A stretch of 64,000 bases of DNA from Ochrobactrum sp. RH2CCR150. GTDB taxonomy: Bacteria; Pseudomonadota; Alphaproteobacteria; Rhizobiales; Rhizobiaceae. The translations under genes and the position numbers were made by a program. The first letter of the stretch is position 1; the number at the start of each line of letters is the position of its first letter. Location: contig JACGXE010000015.1 of assembly GCA_014138095.1 (NCBI GenBank), positions 40,338-104,337 of the forward strand, written 5' to 3'. The notes under the pieces are model-generated. The model saw nothing but the letters and a program-made list of their open reading frames with translations, was not told the origin of the DNA and did not search any database. Below, in pieces: positions 51,687 to 60,244 of this stretch.

Positions 51687-53243
51687 TCAACTTTCTCTGT
51701 CGGCAACGATTGGAAGCACCACGCGAAATAGCGCGCCTTGCTCCTGCGGGATATAGGAAATCTCACCTCCGAAGCGTTCGACAAGACGTTGGCTCAAGGC
51801 GAGACCAAGGCCAGTGCCCTCTGGCCGGTTGGTCGTGAACGGTGTGAATAGACGAGGCAGCAGTTCCGGCGCCACACCGGGGCCATTGTCCTGAACTTCC
51901 AGAACGACCGCGCTTCCATCAGCCTTCAGAGAGGCTTTGACCTGCCGATGACTGCTGGTGTCCGTATCATGAAAAGACTCGATGGAATTACGCAGGAGAT
52001 TGAACATGACCTGTTCCATCTCCACCGGGTCTACTGCGGCCATCAAAGGGCTCTCGGGTATCAGAAGTTCCAGGTCTACATTTTGCCGCTTTGCTTCCGG
52101 GGCCAGTAGGGTCTGAACATTCTGCAACGAAAGACGCAGGTCAGCCTGCACGTTTTCCCTGCGTTGCGGGCGAGACCAGTTGCGCAGACGATCCAGAATG
52201 GCGGAGGCGCGCCGCGCCTGATCCACCATATCGTCAAGCGCGCCGGCCAGCGCTGTTGTATTGTTGCGGTTCAATAGCCGGCGTCCAGCCTGTGCGCCAG
52301 CGAGCAGTGCTGTCAGTGGCTGCGTCAGTTCATGCGCCATACCGCTTGCCATTTCGCCCATTGTATTGACGCGCGAAGCGTGGGCCAGCCGGGCTTCAAG
52401 GCTGCTCAGTTCAGCACGGCGTTCCGCCTGTCGCGTGCGTTTTATCTGGCGAACGATCACTAATCCGCCAAAGAAAAGCAGGTTTGTGAGAATGAGGATC
52501 GGGATCAACTGGTCCAGTGGAAGCAGGGCAGCCCAGCCTAGATTCACTGCGGTTTCGAAAAGAAGCGGCTGAGAAGCGCTTCCCAATTGCTTGGAAAAGA
52601 GCGCCGCGCCGAATGAAGCGGGGCTGCTGAAAAGAACCGCTCCATCAGGCATGAGAATACGGCGCGCGACACCGTTGCGACGCCAGAATGCATCGTCGGA
52701 ACTGATAAGGGCGCCAGCATCGATCGATAGCGTCAATCCATCGTGGGGATCATCGTTATTCGGGCTACGCTTTACAATCATGTAGTGTCCGGGACGCGCT
52801 GCCGGTGTGATCAGTTTTGGGACGCCGCTCGACGAAAGTGCTGCCGCTCGTATGGCTTCGGTCAGCCCCGGTTCCAGTTCTCTTGTGCCCGTGACCGCCG
52901 CTGCTGGATTGATTGGCACAAGTTGAATTTCATCGATACGTGGATAGAAGCGCGTGATGGTCGTAGCGACCTCCAGAAACACATCGTCCTGGGAAAGTTC
53001 GGCGGTCCGCACCTTGGATTGCGCAATCGTTGAAAGCGCCGTCAAATGGGCATCATGCTGAACCGCACGCTGGGACGCTTCACGATGTAACGTGAAACTG
53101 GCCGCCTGAAGTTCGGATAATAATTCAGAACGCTGGTAAATGGCGAGGCCGCCGATCACCAGAAGATTGAGCAGCAGCCAAATGATAAATGGGAGCAAGG
53201 CAGAGTGGAATCTCGCCCATGTGCTTCCATTGTGCAGGTTCAT
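51687..53243 (-). CDS. Membrane sensor histidine kinase (DctB/FixL-like transmitter)
   Basis: This ~518-residue kinase has an N-terminal transmembrane helix (residues ~15-35), a ~230-residue periplasmic sensor region, a second span (~265-285), an H-box MGEMASGMAHELTQPL near residue 300 and ATP-binding motifs NLLRNSIESF, DNGPGVAPELLPRLFTPF and GTGLGLALSQRLV. It phosphorylates the regulator encoded just downstream. The sensor domain is PDC/CHASE-like in size. ATG 53243 is chosen because the hydrophobic N-terminus follows directly. The exported HbpS-like protein could reach this sensor region. Confidence 0.9.
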   Translation of the reverse strand: MNLHNGSTWARFHSALLPFIIWLLLNLLVIGGLAIYQRSELLSELQAASFTLHREASQRAVQHDAHLTALSTIAQSKVRTAELSQDDVFLEVATTITRFYPRIDEIQLVPINPAAAVTGTRELEPGLTEAIRAAALSSSGVPKLITPAARPGHYMIVKRSPNNDDPHDGLTLSIDAGALISSDDAFWRRNGVARRILMPDGAVLFSSPASFGAALFSKQLGSASQPLLFETAVNLGWAALLPLDQLIPILILTNLLFFGGLVIVRQIKRTRQAERRAELSSLEARLAHASRVNTMGEMASGMAHELTQPLTALLAGAQAGRRLLNRNNTTALAGALDDMVDQARRASAILDRLRNWSRPQRRENVQADLRLSLQNVQTLLAPEAKRQNVDLELLIPESPLMAAVDPVEMEQVMFNLLRNSIESFHDTDTSSHRQVKASLKADGSAVVLEVQDNGPGVAPELLPRLFTPFTTNRPEGTGLGLALSQRLVERFGGEISYIPQEQGALFRVVLPIVADRES

Positions 53244-53432
53244 AGTTCCATCCCGATGCCGATCTTTATTCGGGGAAAACATACCGATACAGATTTGTTG
53301 CGCCAACCGAAAATCGTGTTGCATTCATGTTCTGGTCATCTGAGAGCGATTATGCACCTTCGCAAGACCACTGGTGTTTCGTGATAATGCGATTCCAGTA
53401 GCCTATTATTTTGCTGAAAGGATATCTCGATC

Positions 53433-53738
53433 ATGTATTCCACGCGTCGCGCATCTTTGTTGTCTGGTGCAGTGCTGTTGCTTGCCATTGCCGCTTGTCA
53501 AAAAGAGCAGGCTCCGGTCGCTGCTGAAGCTCAGGCTGGAATTTGCAAGAAGGACATTGCTGAAACTCTTGCGGGCAAGGACAAAATGACCGACGACGCT
53601 GCCATGCAGCTCACCGGCGCAACCATGGTGCGTCAGGTCAAGACCGGCGATCCGGTTACAATGGACTTCCGGCAGGAACGTATAACCATCGAAACCGATG
53701 CGAATACCGGCAAAATCATCCGCGCCTATTGCGGCTAG
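53433..53738 (+). CDS. I78-family peptidase-inhibitor-like lipoprotein
   Basis: This 101-residue protein has a lipobox (LLAIAAC, Cys near residue 22) and a mature domain in the I78 pattern: ICKKDIAETLAGKDKMTDDAAM, VRQVKTGDPVTMDFRQERITIETDANTGKIIRAYCG (key segments GDPVTMDFRQERI and IRAYCG). I78 proteins inhibit serine proteases or are periplasmic lipoproteins of unknown use. AAGGAT precedes the ATG. It is divergent from the sensor kinase. Confidence 0.8.
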   Translation: MYSTRRASLLSGAVLLLAIAACQKEQAPVAAEAQAGICKKDIAETLAGKDKMTDDAAMQLTGATMVRQVKTGDPVTMDFRQERITIETDANTGKIIRAYCG

Positions 53739-53820
53739 GTGAACAGCCGTTCGGGTAGCGCAAGAAAAACTTCGTCAAATGGCTAAGTTTTCTCTTGCGC
53801 ATCCCTCCTTTATCTGAATA

Positions 53821-53838
53821 CTTAGCGATATGGCTAAG
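53821..53838. promoter_or_regulatory. Inverted repeat across the start of the second ArsR gene
   Basis: CTTAGC-GATATG-GCTAAG forms a 6+6+6 palindrome that overlaps the ATG at 53830. A further ATGGCTAAG half-site lies at 53779-53787. There is no ribosome site before the ATG, so the gene may be translated from a leaderless or near-leaderless message and repressed by its own product. Confidence 0.5.
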
Positions 53839-54192
53839 CATGATCCAGACCTTTCACTTTTGTTCCACGCGCTGGCAGACCCGACACGCCGGTCGATCCT
53901 GACCCGTCTGGCTTCTGGGCCGACGGCGGTAACCGACTTGGCCGAGCCCACGGGGCTTCGTTTGCCGACGGTGATGCGGCACCTTTCCGTGCTGGAAGAA
54001 GCTGGTTTGATCGTATCTTCCAAGGATGGCCGTATACGCACTTGTGCTATTCGGCCCGAAGCGATGGAACCGGCGCGCAGCTGGATGGATGAACAGCGCG
54101 CCATTTGGGAAGCACGTCTGGATCGTCTTGATGCATTTGTAATGAGTGTGATGGAGGAGCGCGAAAATGACACAAATTCAAAAGCCGAGTAG
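53830..54192 (+). CDS. ArsR-family regulator paired with SRPBCC protein (second pair)
   Basis: This 120-residue winged-helix regulator has ALADPTRRSILTRLASGPTAV near residue 13 and the recognition helix LRLPTVMRHLSVLEEAGLI near residue 42. It has a single Cys (RTCAIR), not the paired metal ligands of ArsR proper, so it belongs to the SRPBCC-linked group. It overlaps the next gene by 26 bp. It is a different pair from that at 45750. Confidence 0.88.
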   Translation: MAKHDPDLSLLFHALADPTRRSILTRLASGPTAVTDLAEPTGLRLPTVMRHLSVLEEAGLIVSSKDGRIRTCAIRPEAMEPARSWMDEQRAIWEARLDRLDAFVMSVMEERENDTNSKAE

Positions 54193-55087
54193 CATTGAAA
54201 CAGCGCCCACCGGTGAAGGCCGTTTCACGACGCTGACTTTCGAGCGAAATGTGGCCGCACCCGTCTCGGCCCTGTGGCAGGCGTGGGCTGCTCCAGCCGC
54301 ACGGGCAGTTTGGGCTGCGCCAAATTCAGCCGTCGAGGTGGAGTTTCTGGAAGCTGATACGCGGATCGGTGGTCGCGAGGTTTCGCTATGCAAGGTGAAA
54401 GGTCAGCCGGACATTCGTTGCGAATGCGGCTGGCTCGAATTGCAGCCCGCACTACGAAGCGTGAATTATGAGGTGATTTCTTGCGAAGGTGTGAAGCAAT
54501 CAGCCGCATTGGTCACAGCCGCTTTCTCTGACCTCGGCGAAAGGAGCAACCTGATCGTAACGGTGCAGCTGTCTTCGCTGGCGGGCGATATGGAAGCTGG
54601 CTATCGAGCAGGTTTCGGAGCCGGACTGGACAATATGGCCCTTGCTGCCGAACGCACCATGGTGTTGCAGAAAGTTATTCGTGCACCGCGCAACGTGGTC
54701 TGGAAGGCGTGGATGAACCCGGAAACCTTGCCACTTTGGTGGGGCCCGAAAGGATTTTCTTGCCGCACAAAGAGGATTGACCTGCGTCAGGGCGGCGAAT
54801 GGGTTTTCGATATGATCGGGCCGGATGGCACAATGTATCCGAACCACCACCGCTACGGTGAGGTCAAGCCGGAAGAACGGCTTGGCTATACCTTGCTATG
54901 GGGTGAGAATGGACCGAAACATGCGGATGCATGGGCCTCGTTTGAGGATCAAGACGGTTTCACGAAAGTAACCCTGGGAATGGTCTTCACCACAGCCGCC
55001 GAATTCCAGACGGCCAAAGGCTTCGGGGCGATTGAGCTTGGTCTGGAAACGCTGGGCAAGCTTGATCGGTTCGTTACTGCAAAATGA
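54167..55087 (+). CDS. Tandem SRPBCC / AHSA1-domain protein
   Basis: This 306-residue protein contains two AHSA1-type domains. The first covers ~residues 17-155 (LTFERNVAAPVSALWQAWAAP, YRAGFGAGLDNMALAAERTM). The second covers ~165-300 (VLQKVIRAPRNVVWKAWMNPETLPLWWGPKGF, KGFGAIELGLETLGKLDRFV). The duplication gives two predicted hydrophobic cavities. It is co-expressed with the ArsR gene it overlaps. The ligand is unknown. Confidence 0.88.
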   Translation: MTQIQKPSSIETAPTGEGRFTTLTFERNVAAPVSALWQAWAAPAARAVWAAPNSAVEVEFLEADTRIGGREVSLCKVKGQPDIRCECGWLELQPALRSVNYEVISCEGVKQSAALVTAAFSDLGERSNLIVTVQLSSLAGDMEAGYRAGFGAGLDNMALAAERTMVLQKVIRAPRNVVWKAWMNPETLPLWWGPKGFSCRTKRIDLRQGGEWVFDMIGPDGTMYPNHHRYGEVKPEERLGYTLLWGENGPKHADAWASFEDQDGFTKVTLGMVFTTAAEFQTAKGFGAIELGLETLGKLDRFVTAK

Positions 55088-55129
55088 AGCGCGTCAGCGC
55101 GTTTCATAAGTTTGGGAATATTGTCCACA

Positions 55130-55157
55130 CGTGAGAGGCGTTAAAGCGCCTCTCACG
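55130..55157. terminator. Bidirectional hairpin between convergent SRPBCC and TetR genes
   Basis: A perfect 11-bp stem CGTGAGAGGCG / CGCCTCTCACG with a 6-base loop overlaps the TetR stop codon (55153-55155). It has no T-run but suits both convergent messages. Confidence 0.65.
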
Positions 55158-55782
55158 AATGCAAACCTCTGATCTGTATGCCCACGATTTCCTTGGCGAG
55201 CGCGACCCGGTCGGTTTCTGTTTCCACACTGCGCGGTTGGTACCAGATTGAAAGCCAGTTGATGGCACCAAGTACAGCCTTTGCCGCTACCGACACATCA
55301 ACTTGACGGATGCTGCCGTCCTCGATGCCTTCGCGAATGACCTGCTTGAACAGGTCTTCGAACCGACGCCTGATCGAAATCAGTTCGTTGAGTGTCCGGC
55401 GTTGGTCGGGTGTTGTCGCCGCAAGCTTATGCATATGAACACCCTGCACCACGACCGCTTCGAAAGCGACGTTGTTCATCATGGCCAGTGCGTGCGCCAT
55501 GAGCATCTCTTCAAGTCTATGCAGGCCCGAGCCGTTCAACGTCATGACGGGTTCGACAGCCTTGAACAGTCGATCCATGCCTTCACGATGTACATCGAAG
55601 AACAAATCCGTCTTCGATGAGTAGTAGTGATAAATGCGCCCCTTGGTCGAGCCCATCCTGCGCGCCACGTCGTCAATGCTCGTTGTGGAAAAGCCTTGCT
55701 CCATGAAGCACTGAGCGGCTGTTTCCAGGATCACGACATTCCCGGTACTGTCCGTTCGGTTATTTCGGCGGCTGTCAGCCAT
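55153..55782 (-). CDS. TetR-family regulator of the acyl-CoA island
   Basis: This 209-residue TetR protein has an N-terminal helix-turn-helix (ILETAAQCFMEQGFSTTSIDDVARRMGSTKGRIYHYYSSK, residues 18-57; key TTSIDDVARRMG) and a helical ligand domain of the type that binds acyl-CoA or related ligands. It is divergent from the maoC operon. The palindrome CATACT-N4-AGTATG in that divergent region and again at 61914-61929 is its likely operator. Confidence 0.9.
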   Translation of the reverse strand: MADSRRNNRTDSTGNVVILETAAQCFMEQGFSTTSIDDVARRMGSTKGRIYHYYSSKTDLFFDVHREGMDRLFKAVEPVMTLNGSGLHRLEEMLMAHALAMMNNVAFEAVVVQGVHMHKLAATTPDQRRTLNELISIRRRFEDLFKQVIREGIEDGSIRQVDVSVAAKAVLGAINWLSIWYQPRSVETETDRVALAKEIVGIQIRGLHS

Positions 55783-55872
55783 CTGCTACTCCGATTGATG
55801 CATAGGTAAGCGGCAGCCTAGCCTAGCAAATTTCAACGACAAAATGCCACTAGACAAAGCCATGATCAAGTG

Positions 55873-55888
55873 CATACTACTCAGTATG
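55873..55888. promoter_or_regulatory. Palindrome CATACT-N4-AGTATG (copy 1)
   Basis: A perfect 6+4+6 palindrome lies between the divergent TetR and maoC genes, ~50-90 bp from each start. The same arms occur at 61914-61929. It is the probable operator of the TetR regulator. Confidence 0.7.
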
Positions 55889-55940
55889 TTGTTGATTAAT
55901 GCGACCGCTGTCCATTTTTCAACGCTTGGAGGATTTAATT

Positions 55941-56396
55941 TTGGAAATAAACCCTAACTCTGCACCACACGCGGGCGCGGAAAGCCAGATCCTGTGCTCG
56001 GATTGGATCAAGATCGATCAACAGCTTGTGGATCGATTTGCGGATGTCATCGATGATCATCAGTTCATTCACACGGACCCCGAGCGCGCTGCAAAAGAAA
56101 GTGCCTTTGGTGGAACTATCGCCCATGGTTTTCTGGTTCTTGGTCTGCTGACCAAACTCAGTCGCGAGGTTTTGCCGGAAGTTGCAGCCGGTGCAGTTGA
56201 AATTAATTATGGTTTCGACAAGGTCCGTTTTCTCGCGCCGGTGAAGGTTGGTTCTTCCATCCGCGGTGCGTTCCATTCGAAATCGGTGCAGCCGAAGGGA
56301 AGCGGCCAGCTCCAAACCCTTTCCGCGACCGTTGAAATAAAAGACGAAACCAAGCCTGCGCTCGCCGCTGACTGGCTTATTTTGACCGTAGGTTGA
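55941..56396 (+). CDS. MaoC-family enoyl-CoA hydratase / dehydratase
   Basis: This 151-residue hotdog-fold protein has the hydratase motif FADVIDDHQFIHTDPERA (catalytic Asp and His of the D-x4-H type) followed by GGTIAHGFLVLGLLTKL. MaoC hydratases hydrate trans-2-enoyl-CoA to (R)-3-hydroxyacyl-CoA, matching the adjacent SDR. GGAGGA at 55928-55933 favours the TTG at 55941 over an ATG at 55899. First gene of a rightward four-gene operon. Confidence 0.88.
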   Translation: MEINPNSAPHAGAESQILCSDWIKIDQQLVDRFADVIDDHQFIHTDPERAAKESAFGGTIAHGFLVLGLLTKLSREVLPEVAAGAVEINYGFDKVRFLAPVKVGSSIRGAFHSKSVQPKGSGQLQTLSATVEIKDETKPALAADWLILTVG

Positions 56397-56406
56397 GGAG
56401 TATATT

Positions 56407-57321
56407 ATGTCTATTTCATTTGAAAATCGCGTTGCAATCGTAACAGGCGCAGGCGGGGGACTTGGACGCGCTTATGCGCTTGAACTGGCTGCACGCGGCG
56501 CGAGGGTTGTCATCAATGATTTCGGCGGCAGCCGGGATGGAACAGGCGGCGCGTCTGCAGCCGCGGAAAAGGTGGTCGCGGAAATTCGCGCAAAGGGCGG
56601 CGTGGCTATCGCCGATGCGGGTAACGTCACGAAGTTCGAGGATATGCAGGCGCTGGCAAAGCGCGCTGTCGAAGAATTTGGCCGCATCGATATTCTCATC
56701 AACAATGCCGGCATCTTGCGCGATAAGAGCTTCGCAAAGATGGAAATGGCCGATTTTCGCGCTGTGGTTGACGTGCATCTCATTGGCTCTGCGAATGCGA
56801 GCCGCGCTGTGTGGGATGTCATGAAAGGCCAGAACTATGGCCGCATCCTGATAACAACCTCCACATCAGGCGTTTACGGCAATTTCGGACAGTCCAACTA
56901 CGGTGCCGCCAAGGCGGGACTCGTCGGCCTGATGAATGTGCTGCATTTTGAGGGTGACAAATACGACATTCACGTTAATGCGATAGCGCCGACTGCGGCA
57001 ACGCGTATGACCGGTGATGTGCTGGACAAGGAAATGCTGGTGCGCCTCGCACCGGAAAACGTTGTTCCGGCGGCTCTCTTCCTCGTAAGCGAGCAGGCCC
57101 CGAGCCGCACCGTTCTTCTCGCAGGTGCAGGGACTGTAGCCCGCATGGCGATTGTGGAAAGCGAAGGCGTTTATCTGCCGAAGGGTGAGCGGACGCCCGA
57201 AGCTGTCGCTGCCGCTTTCACGAAGATCGATGATATGACCAACTTCATCGAAACCGATGCCGGATTGGCGCATGTGGATCGCATCATTGCAACGTCGAGG
57301 GTGCACGAGGTCGTCGAATGA
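56407..57321 (+). CDS. 3-hydroxyacyl-CoA dehydrogenase-type SDR (multifunctional-enzyme-2-like)
   Basis: This 304-residue SDR has TGAGGGLGRAYALEL near residue 14, LINNAGILRDKSFAKM, catalytic Ser in ITTSTSGVYGNFGQSNYGAAKAG with YxxxK as YGAAK, and a long C-terminal extension (residues ~220-304). That layout resembles the dehydrogenase unit of peroxisomal MFE-2 and its bacterial homologues that act on (R)-3-hydroxyacyl-CoA, fitting the MaoC neighbour. AGGAG precedes the ATG. Confidence 0.9.
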   Translation: MSISFENRVAIVTGAGGGLGRAYALELAARGARVVINDFGGSRDGTGGASAAAEKVVAEIRAKGGVAIADAGNVTKFEDMQALAKRAVEEFGRIDILINNAGILRDKSFAKMEMADFRAVVDVHLIGSANASRAVWDVMKGQNYGRILITTSTSGVYGNFGQSNYGAAKAGLVGLMNVLHFEGDKYDIHVNAIAPTAATRMTGDVLDKEMLVRLAPENVVPAALFLVSEQAPSRTVLLAGAGTVARMAIVESEGVYLPKGERTPEAVAAAFTKIDDMTNFIETDAGLAHVDRIIATSRVHEVVE

Positions 57322-57785
57322 CGGCGCAAAAGCCTCGCCCGAAGGCTGAACCTCGCTCAGCCTATCGGGAGTTCTACGAGATGCAGACGCGCTGGAGTGA
57401 CATGGACATTTATGGCCACGTCAACAACGTCGTTTATATGCAATATTGCGATGCGGCGTTAAACCGATCGTTGATCGCGGCAGGCGCTCTGGAGCTGAAT
57501 GGCTCCACGCCAATCGGCGTCGTCGCACGCAATTCAACGAATTATTTCTCCGAGATTTCCTATCCCGACAATGTCGTTATCGGGGTTCGTGTCGAGCATA
57601 TCGGTAATACAAGCTTGCTGTGGGGATTTGGCATCTTCAAGGATGGCGAAGAGCTGACTGCTGCTGTAAGTGAATATGTGCATGTCTATGTGAACCGAGA
57701 CACGCGACGACCTGTTCCGCTGACCCCGGAACTTAGAGAATTAGCCGAAAGGCTTTACGTTTCGGCGTCAGTGGAGGAGCTCTGA
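57318..57785 (+). CDS. Acyl-CoA thioesterase, 4HBT family
   Basis: This 155-residue hotdog thioesterase has the 4-hydroxybenzoyl-CoA thioesterase-type motif [27 protein letters not shown] near residue 20 (catalytic Asp in [10 protein letters not shown]). It would release free acid from an acyl-CoA, perhaps as an overflow valve or final product step. It overlaps the SDR stop (ATGA) and its own stop overlaps the thiolase start. Confidence 0.9.
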   Translation: MTAQKPRPKAEPRSAYREFYEMQTRWSDMDIYGHVNNVVYMQYCDAALNRSLIAAGALELNGSTPIGVVARNSTNYFSEISYPDNVVIGVRVEHIGNTSLLWGFGIFKDGEELTAAVSEYVHVYVNRDTRRPVPLTPELRELAERLYVSASVEEL

Positions 57786-58987
57786 TGAGAGAAGCTGTAA
57801 TCGTATCAACTGCGCGCACACCGATTGGCAAGGCCTATCGCGGAGCTTTCAACGACACGACAGCGCCAGCGCTGGCAGGGCACGCTATTGCCGCTGCTGT
57901 TGAACGCGCAGGCATTGATGGCGCGGAAGTGGAGGACGTCGTCATTGGCGCGGCGCTTCAGCAAGGCACGACCCATATGAATATCGCCCGCACCTCCTTG
58001 TTGAGGGCGGGCCTTCCTGTTTCAGTTCCTGGCCAGTCGATGGATCGTCAATGCGCTTCTGGGCTCATGGCTATCGCGACAGCTGCCAAGCAGATTACCG
58101 GTGATGGCATGACGATTGCCATTGGCGGCGGCGTGGAGCAGATCTCGCTGGTGCAGAACGATCATATGAATGTCTATCGCTGGCGCGATCCCTGGCTAAC
58201 CGAGCATCTGCCCGCCACCTATATGAGCATGATTGAGACGGCCGAGATTGTTTCGGCGCGTTATGGCGTCTCGCGTGAGGCGCAGGACGAATATGCGCTT
58301 CAATCGCAGCAGCGCACGGCCGCCGCTCAGGCAGCGGGCCGGTTGAACGCCGAGATTGTACCGCTTCAATCCACTATGCTGATCAAGGACAAGGTCACAG
58401 GCGAGATATCTTCGAAAAGCGTCGAGCTGGCCATGGATGAAGGCAATCGTCCCGAAACTACACTGGACGGCTTGCGCGGATTGAAGCCTGTTTTTGCTGG
58501 TGGCCAGACTATAGCTCAGGGTGGCTTTATTACCGCTGGTAACGCCTCACAGTTGTCGGACGGGGCTTCCGCTTCCGTACTGATGGAAGCGAAGGAAGCG
58601 GAAAAGCGAGGCCTTTCTCCGCTCGGTATTTATCGGGGAATGGCTGTTGCCGGTTGTGAGCCTGACGAGATGGGTATTGGTCCGGTTTATGCCGTGCCAA
58701 AACTGCTAAAACAGCACGGCCTGACGGTCGATGATATCGATCTGTGGGAGTTGAATGAGGCCTTCGCAGCGCAGGTGCTTTATTGCCGCGACAAGCTTGG
58801 CATCGACAATGAAACACTGAACGTAAGTGGCGGCGCTATTTCGATTGGCCATCCTTATGGGATGTCGGGTGCACGTATGACCGGGCACGCCCTCATTGAA
58901 GGCAAACGGCGCAATGGACGTTATGTGGTGGTGACCATGTGTGTTGGCGGCGGCATGGGCGCGGCAGGCTTGTTTGAGATTTGCTGA
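57785..58987 (+). CDS. Acetyl-CoA acyltransferase (thiolase)
   Basis: This 400-residue thiolase has nucleophile Cys in [13 protein letters not shown] near residue 90, the GHP base in [16 protein letters not shown] near residue 355 and the second Cys in [18 protein letters not shown] near the end. It would cleave a 3-ketoacyl-CoA to acetyl-CoA and a shortened acyl-CoA. It is the last gene of the operon, ending one base pair into a short gap before a strong terminator. Confidence 0.94.
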   Translation: MREAVIVSTARTPIGKAYRGAFNDTTAPALAGHAIAAAVERAGIDGAEVEDVVIGAALQQGTTHMNIARTSLLRAGLPVSVPGQSMDRQCASGLMAIATAAKQITGDGMTIAIGGGVEQISLVQNDHMNVYRWRDPWLTEHLPATYMSMIETAEIVSARYGVSREAQDEYALQSQQRTAAAQAAGRLNAEIVPLQSTMLIKDKVTGEISSKSVELAMDEGNRPETTLDGLRGLKPVFAGGQTIAQGGFITAGNASQLSDGASASVLMEAKEAEKRGLSPLGIYRGMAVAGCEPDEMGIGPVYAVPKLLKQHGLTVDDIDLWELNEAFAAQVLYCRDKLGIDNETLNVSGGAISIGHPYGMSGARMTGHALIEGKRRNGRYVVVTMCVGGGMGAAGLFEIC

Positions 58988-58995
58988 TAGAAACG

Positions 58996-59023
58996 AAAAA
59001 GGCCGGTTTAACCGGCCTTTTTT
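58996..59023. terminator. Bidirectional intrinsic terminator between thiolase and Fe-ADH genes
   Basis: AAAAAGGCCGG-TTTAA-CCGGCCTTTTTT is a stem with A-tract on one side and T-tract on the other, so it terminates both the rightward thiolase operon and the leftward alcohol-dehydrogenase operon. Confidence 0.9.
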
Positions 59024-59044
59024 ATGATGCCAACTGCGGCGATA

Positions 59045-60202
59045 TCAATATGCGGCCTTATAAATCGCCAGAGCATCCGCCTCGGTTACCTTGCGCGGAT
59101 TGTTGACCAGAAGGCGGGTTTGTTTCATGGCGTCACGCGCAAGCAGAGGCAGATCGTCTTCTGTGATGTTCACCTCGCGCAATGCCTGCGGTACGCCAAG
59201 TTCACGGCTGAGGTCTGCCAGTTTTTCGACAAAGGCTTCAGCGCGTTTTTCCGCCGATATGCTGGCGAGTTCTGGGAAAACATCGGCTGCAATTTCCGCG
59301 TAGATATGGCTCGCTTCCGGCAAGTTGAAGCGCAACACATGCGCAAGCACGAGCGCGTTGGACAAGCCGTGCGGCACATGGAAATGACCACCAATCGGGT
59401 AGGCGAGCGCATGCACCGCAGCAACCGGAGAATTGGCAAAGGCCTGACCGGCAAGCAATGAGCCAAGCAGCATGGCAGCCCGTGCATCTCGGTTCTGGCC
59501 TTCAAAGACTGCAGTGCGGATATTGGAGCCGAGCAATTGCAGAGCGTTGCGCGCCAATGAGCGCGACAGGGGATTGTTGTTGGCAGACGCTGACGCATAG
59601 GCCTCGATGGCGTGCACCATCGCATCAATGCCGGTCGCGGCGGTTACAGCTGCTGGCAGACCTACGGTCAAATCCGCGTCGAGGATTGCCATGTCCGGCA
59701 GCAGAAGCGGAGAAACAACGCCCTTCTTTTCCGATGCTCCCGTGGTGATGATCGATATCGGTGTGACTTCCGACCCTGTTCCCGCTGTTGTTGGCACCAG
59801 AACGAGCGGCAGGCGCGGGCCACGCGCAATATTGACGCCGTAGATGTCGTTGAGCGCCTCACCGCTCTTTGCGATCAGGGCTGCAACCTTTGCAACATCC
59901 ATTGAGGAGCCGCCGCCAATGGCGAGGACACCTGTCGCTTCATGCGCCAGGATGTGATCTTTCAGCGCGAGAACATTACTTTCTGGCGGATCAGCCTGCA
60001 CGTCGTCAAACATCGAAACGGCAATGTCTGCCTGTTCCAGCGCATTTGTTGCAGAGTCCAGAAGTCCGAGCTTGTGCAATCCCTTGTCGGTCACGATCAC
60101 AACACGCTTGCCCAACAGGTGCCCGGCGATATCGGCTATCTTCGCCAGACCGCCGGTCTGTAGCACGATGGATGGCGTTGTGTTGAAGACGAAATTTTCC
60201 AT
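59045..60202 (-). CDS. Iron-containing (group III) alcohol dehydrogenase
   Basis: This 385-residue group III dehydrogenase has the NAD-binding GGGSSMDVAK near residue 96, TAGTGSEVTPIS, metal-binding histidines in DAMVHAIEAYAS and HALAYPIGGHFHVPHGLSNALVL. It interconverts an aldehyde and alcohol. It is second in a leftward pair with the acyl-CoA ligase (42 bp apart), so it may oxidise an alcohol precursor before CoA activation. Confidence 0.9.
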   Translation of the reverse strand: MENFVFNTTPSIVLQTGGLAKIADIAGHLLGKRVVIVTDKGLHKLGLLDSATNALEQADIAVSMFDDVQADPPESNVLALKDHILAHEATGVLAIGGGSSMDVAKVAALIAKSGEALNDIYGVNIARGPRLPLVLVPTTAGTGSEVTPISIITTGASEKKGVVSPLLLPDMAILDADLTVGLPAAVTAATGIDAMVHAIEAYASASANNNPLSRSLARNALQLLGSNIRTAVFEGQNRDARAAMLLGSLLAGQAFANSPVAAVHALAYPIGGHFHVPHGLSNALVLAHVLRFNLPEASHIYAEIAADVFPELASISAEKRAEAFVEKLADLSRELGVPQALREVNITEDDLPLLARDAMKQTRLLVNNPRKVTEADALAIYKAAY

Positions 60203-60244
60203 GTGTTCAGTTCTTTCGATTTATCGGGGTCGAGCTTCTGCAAA

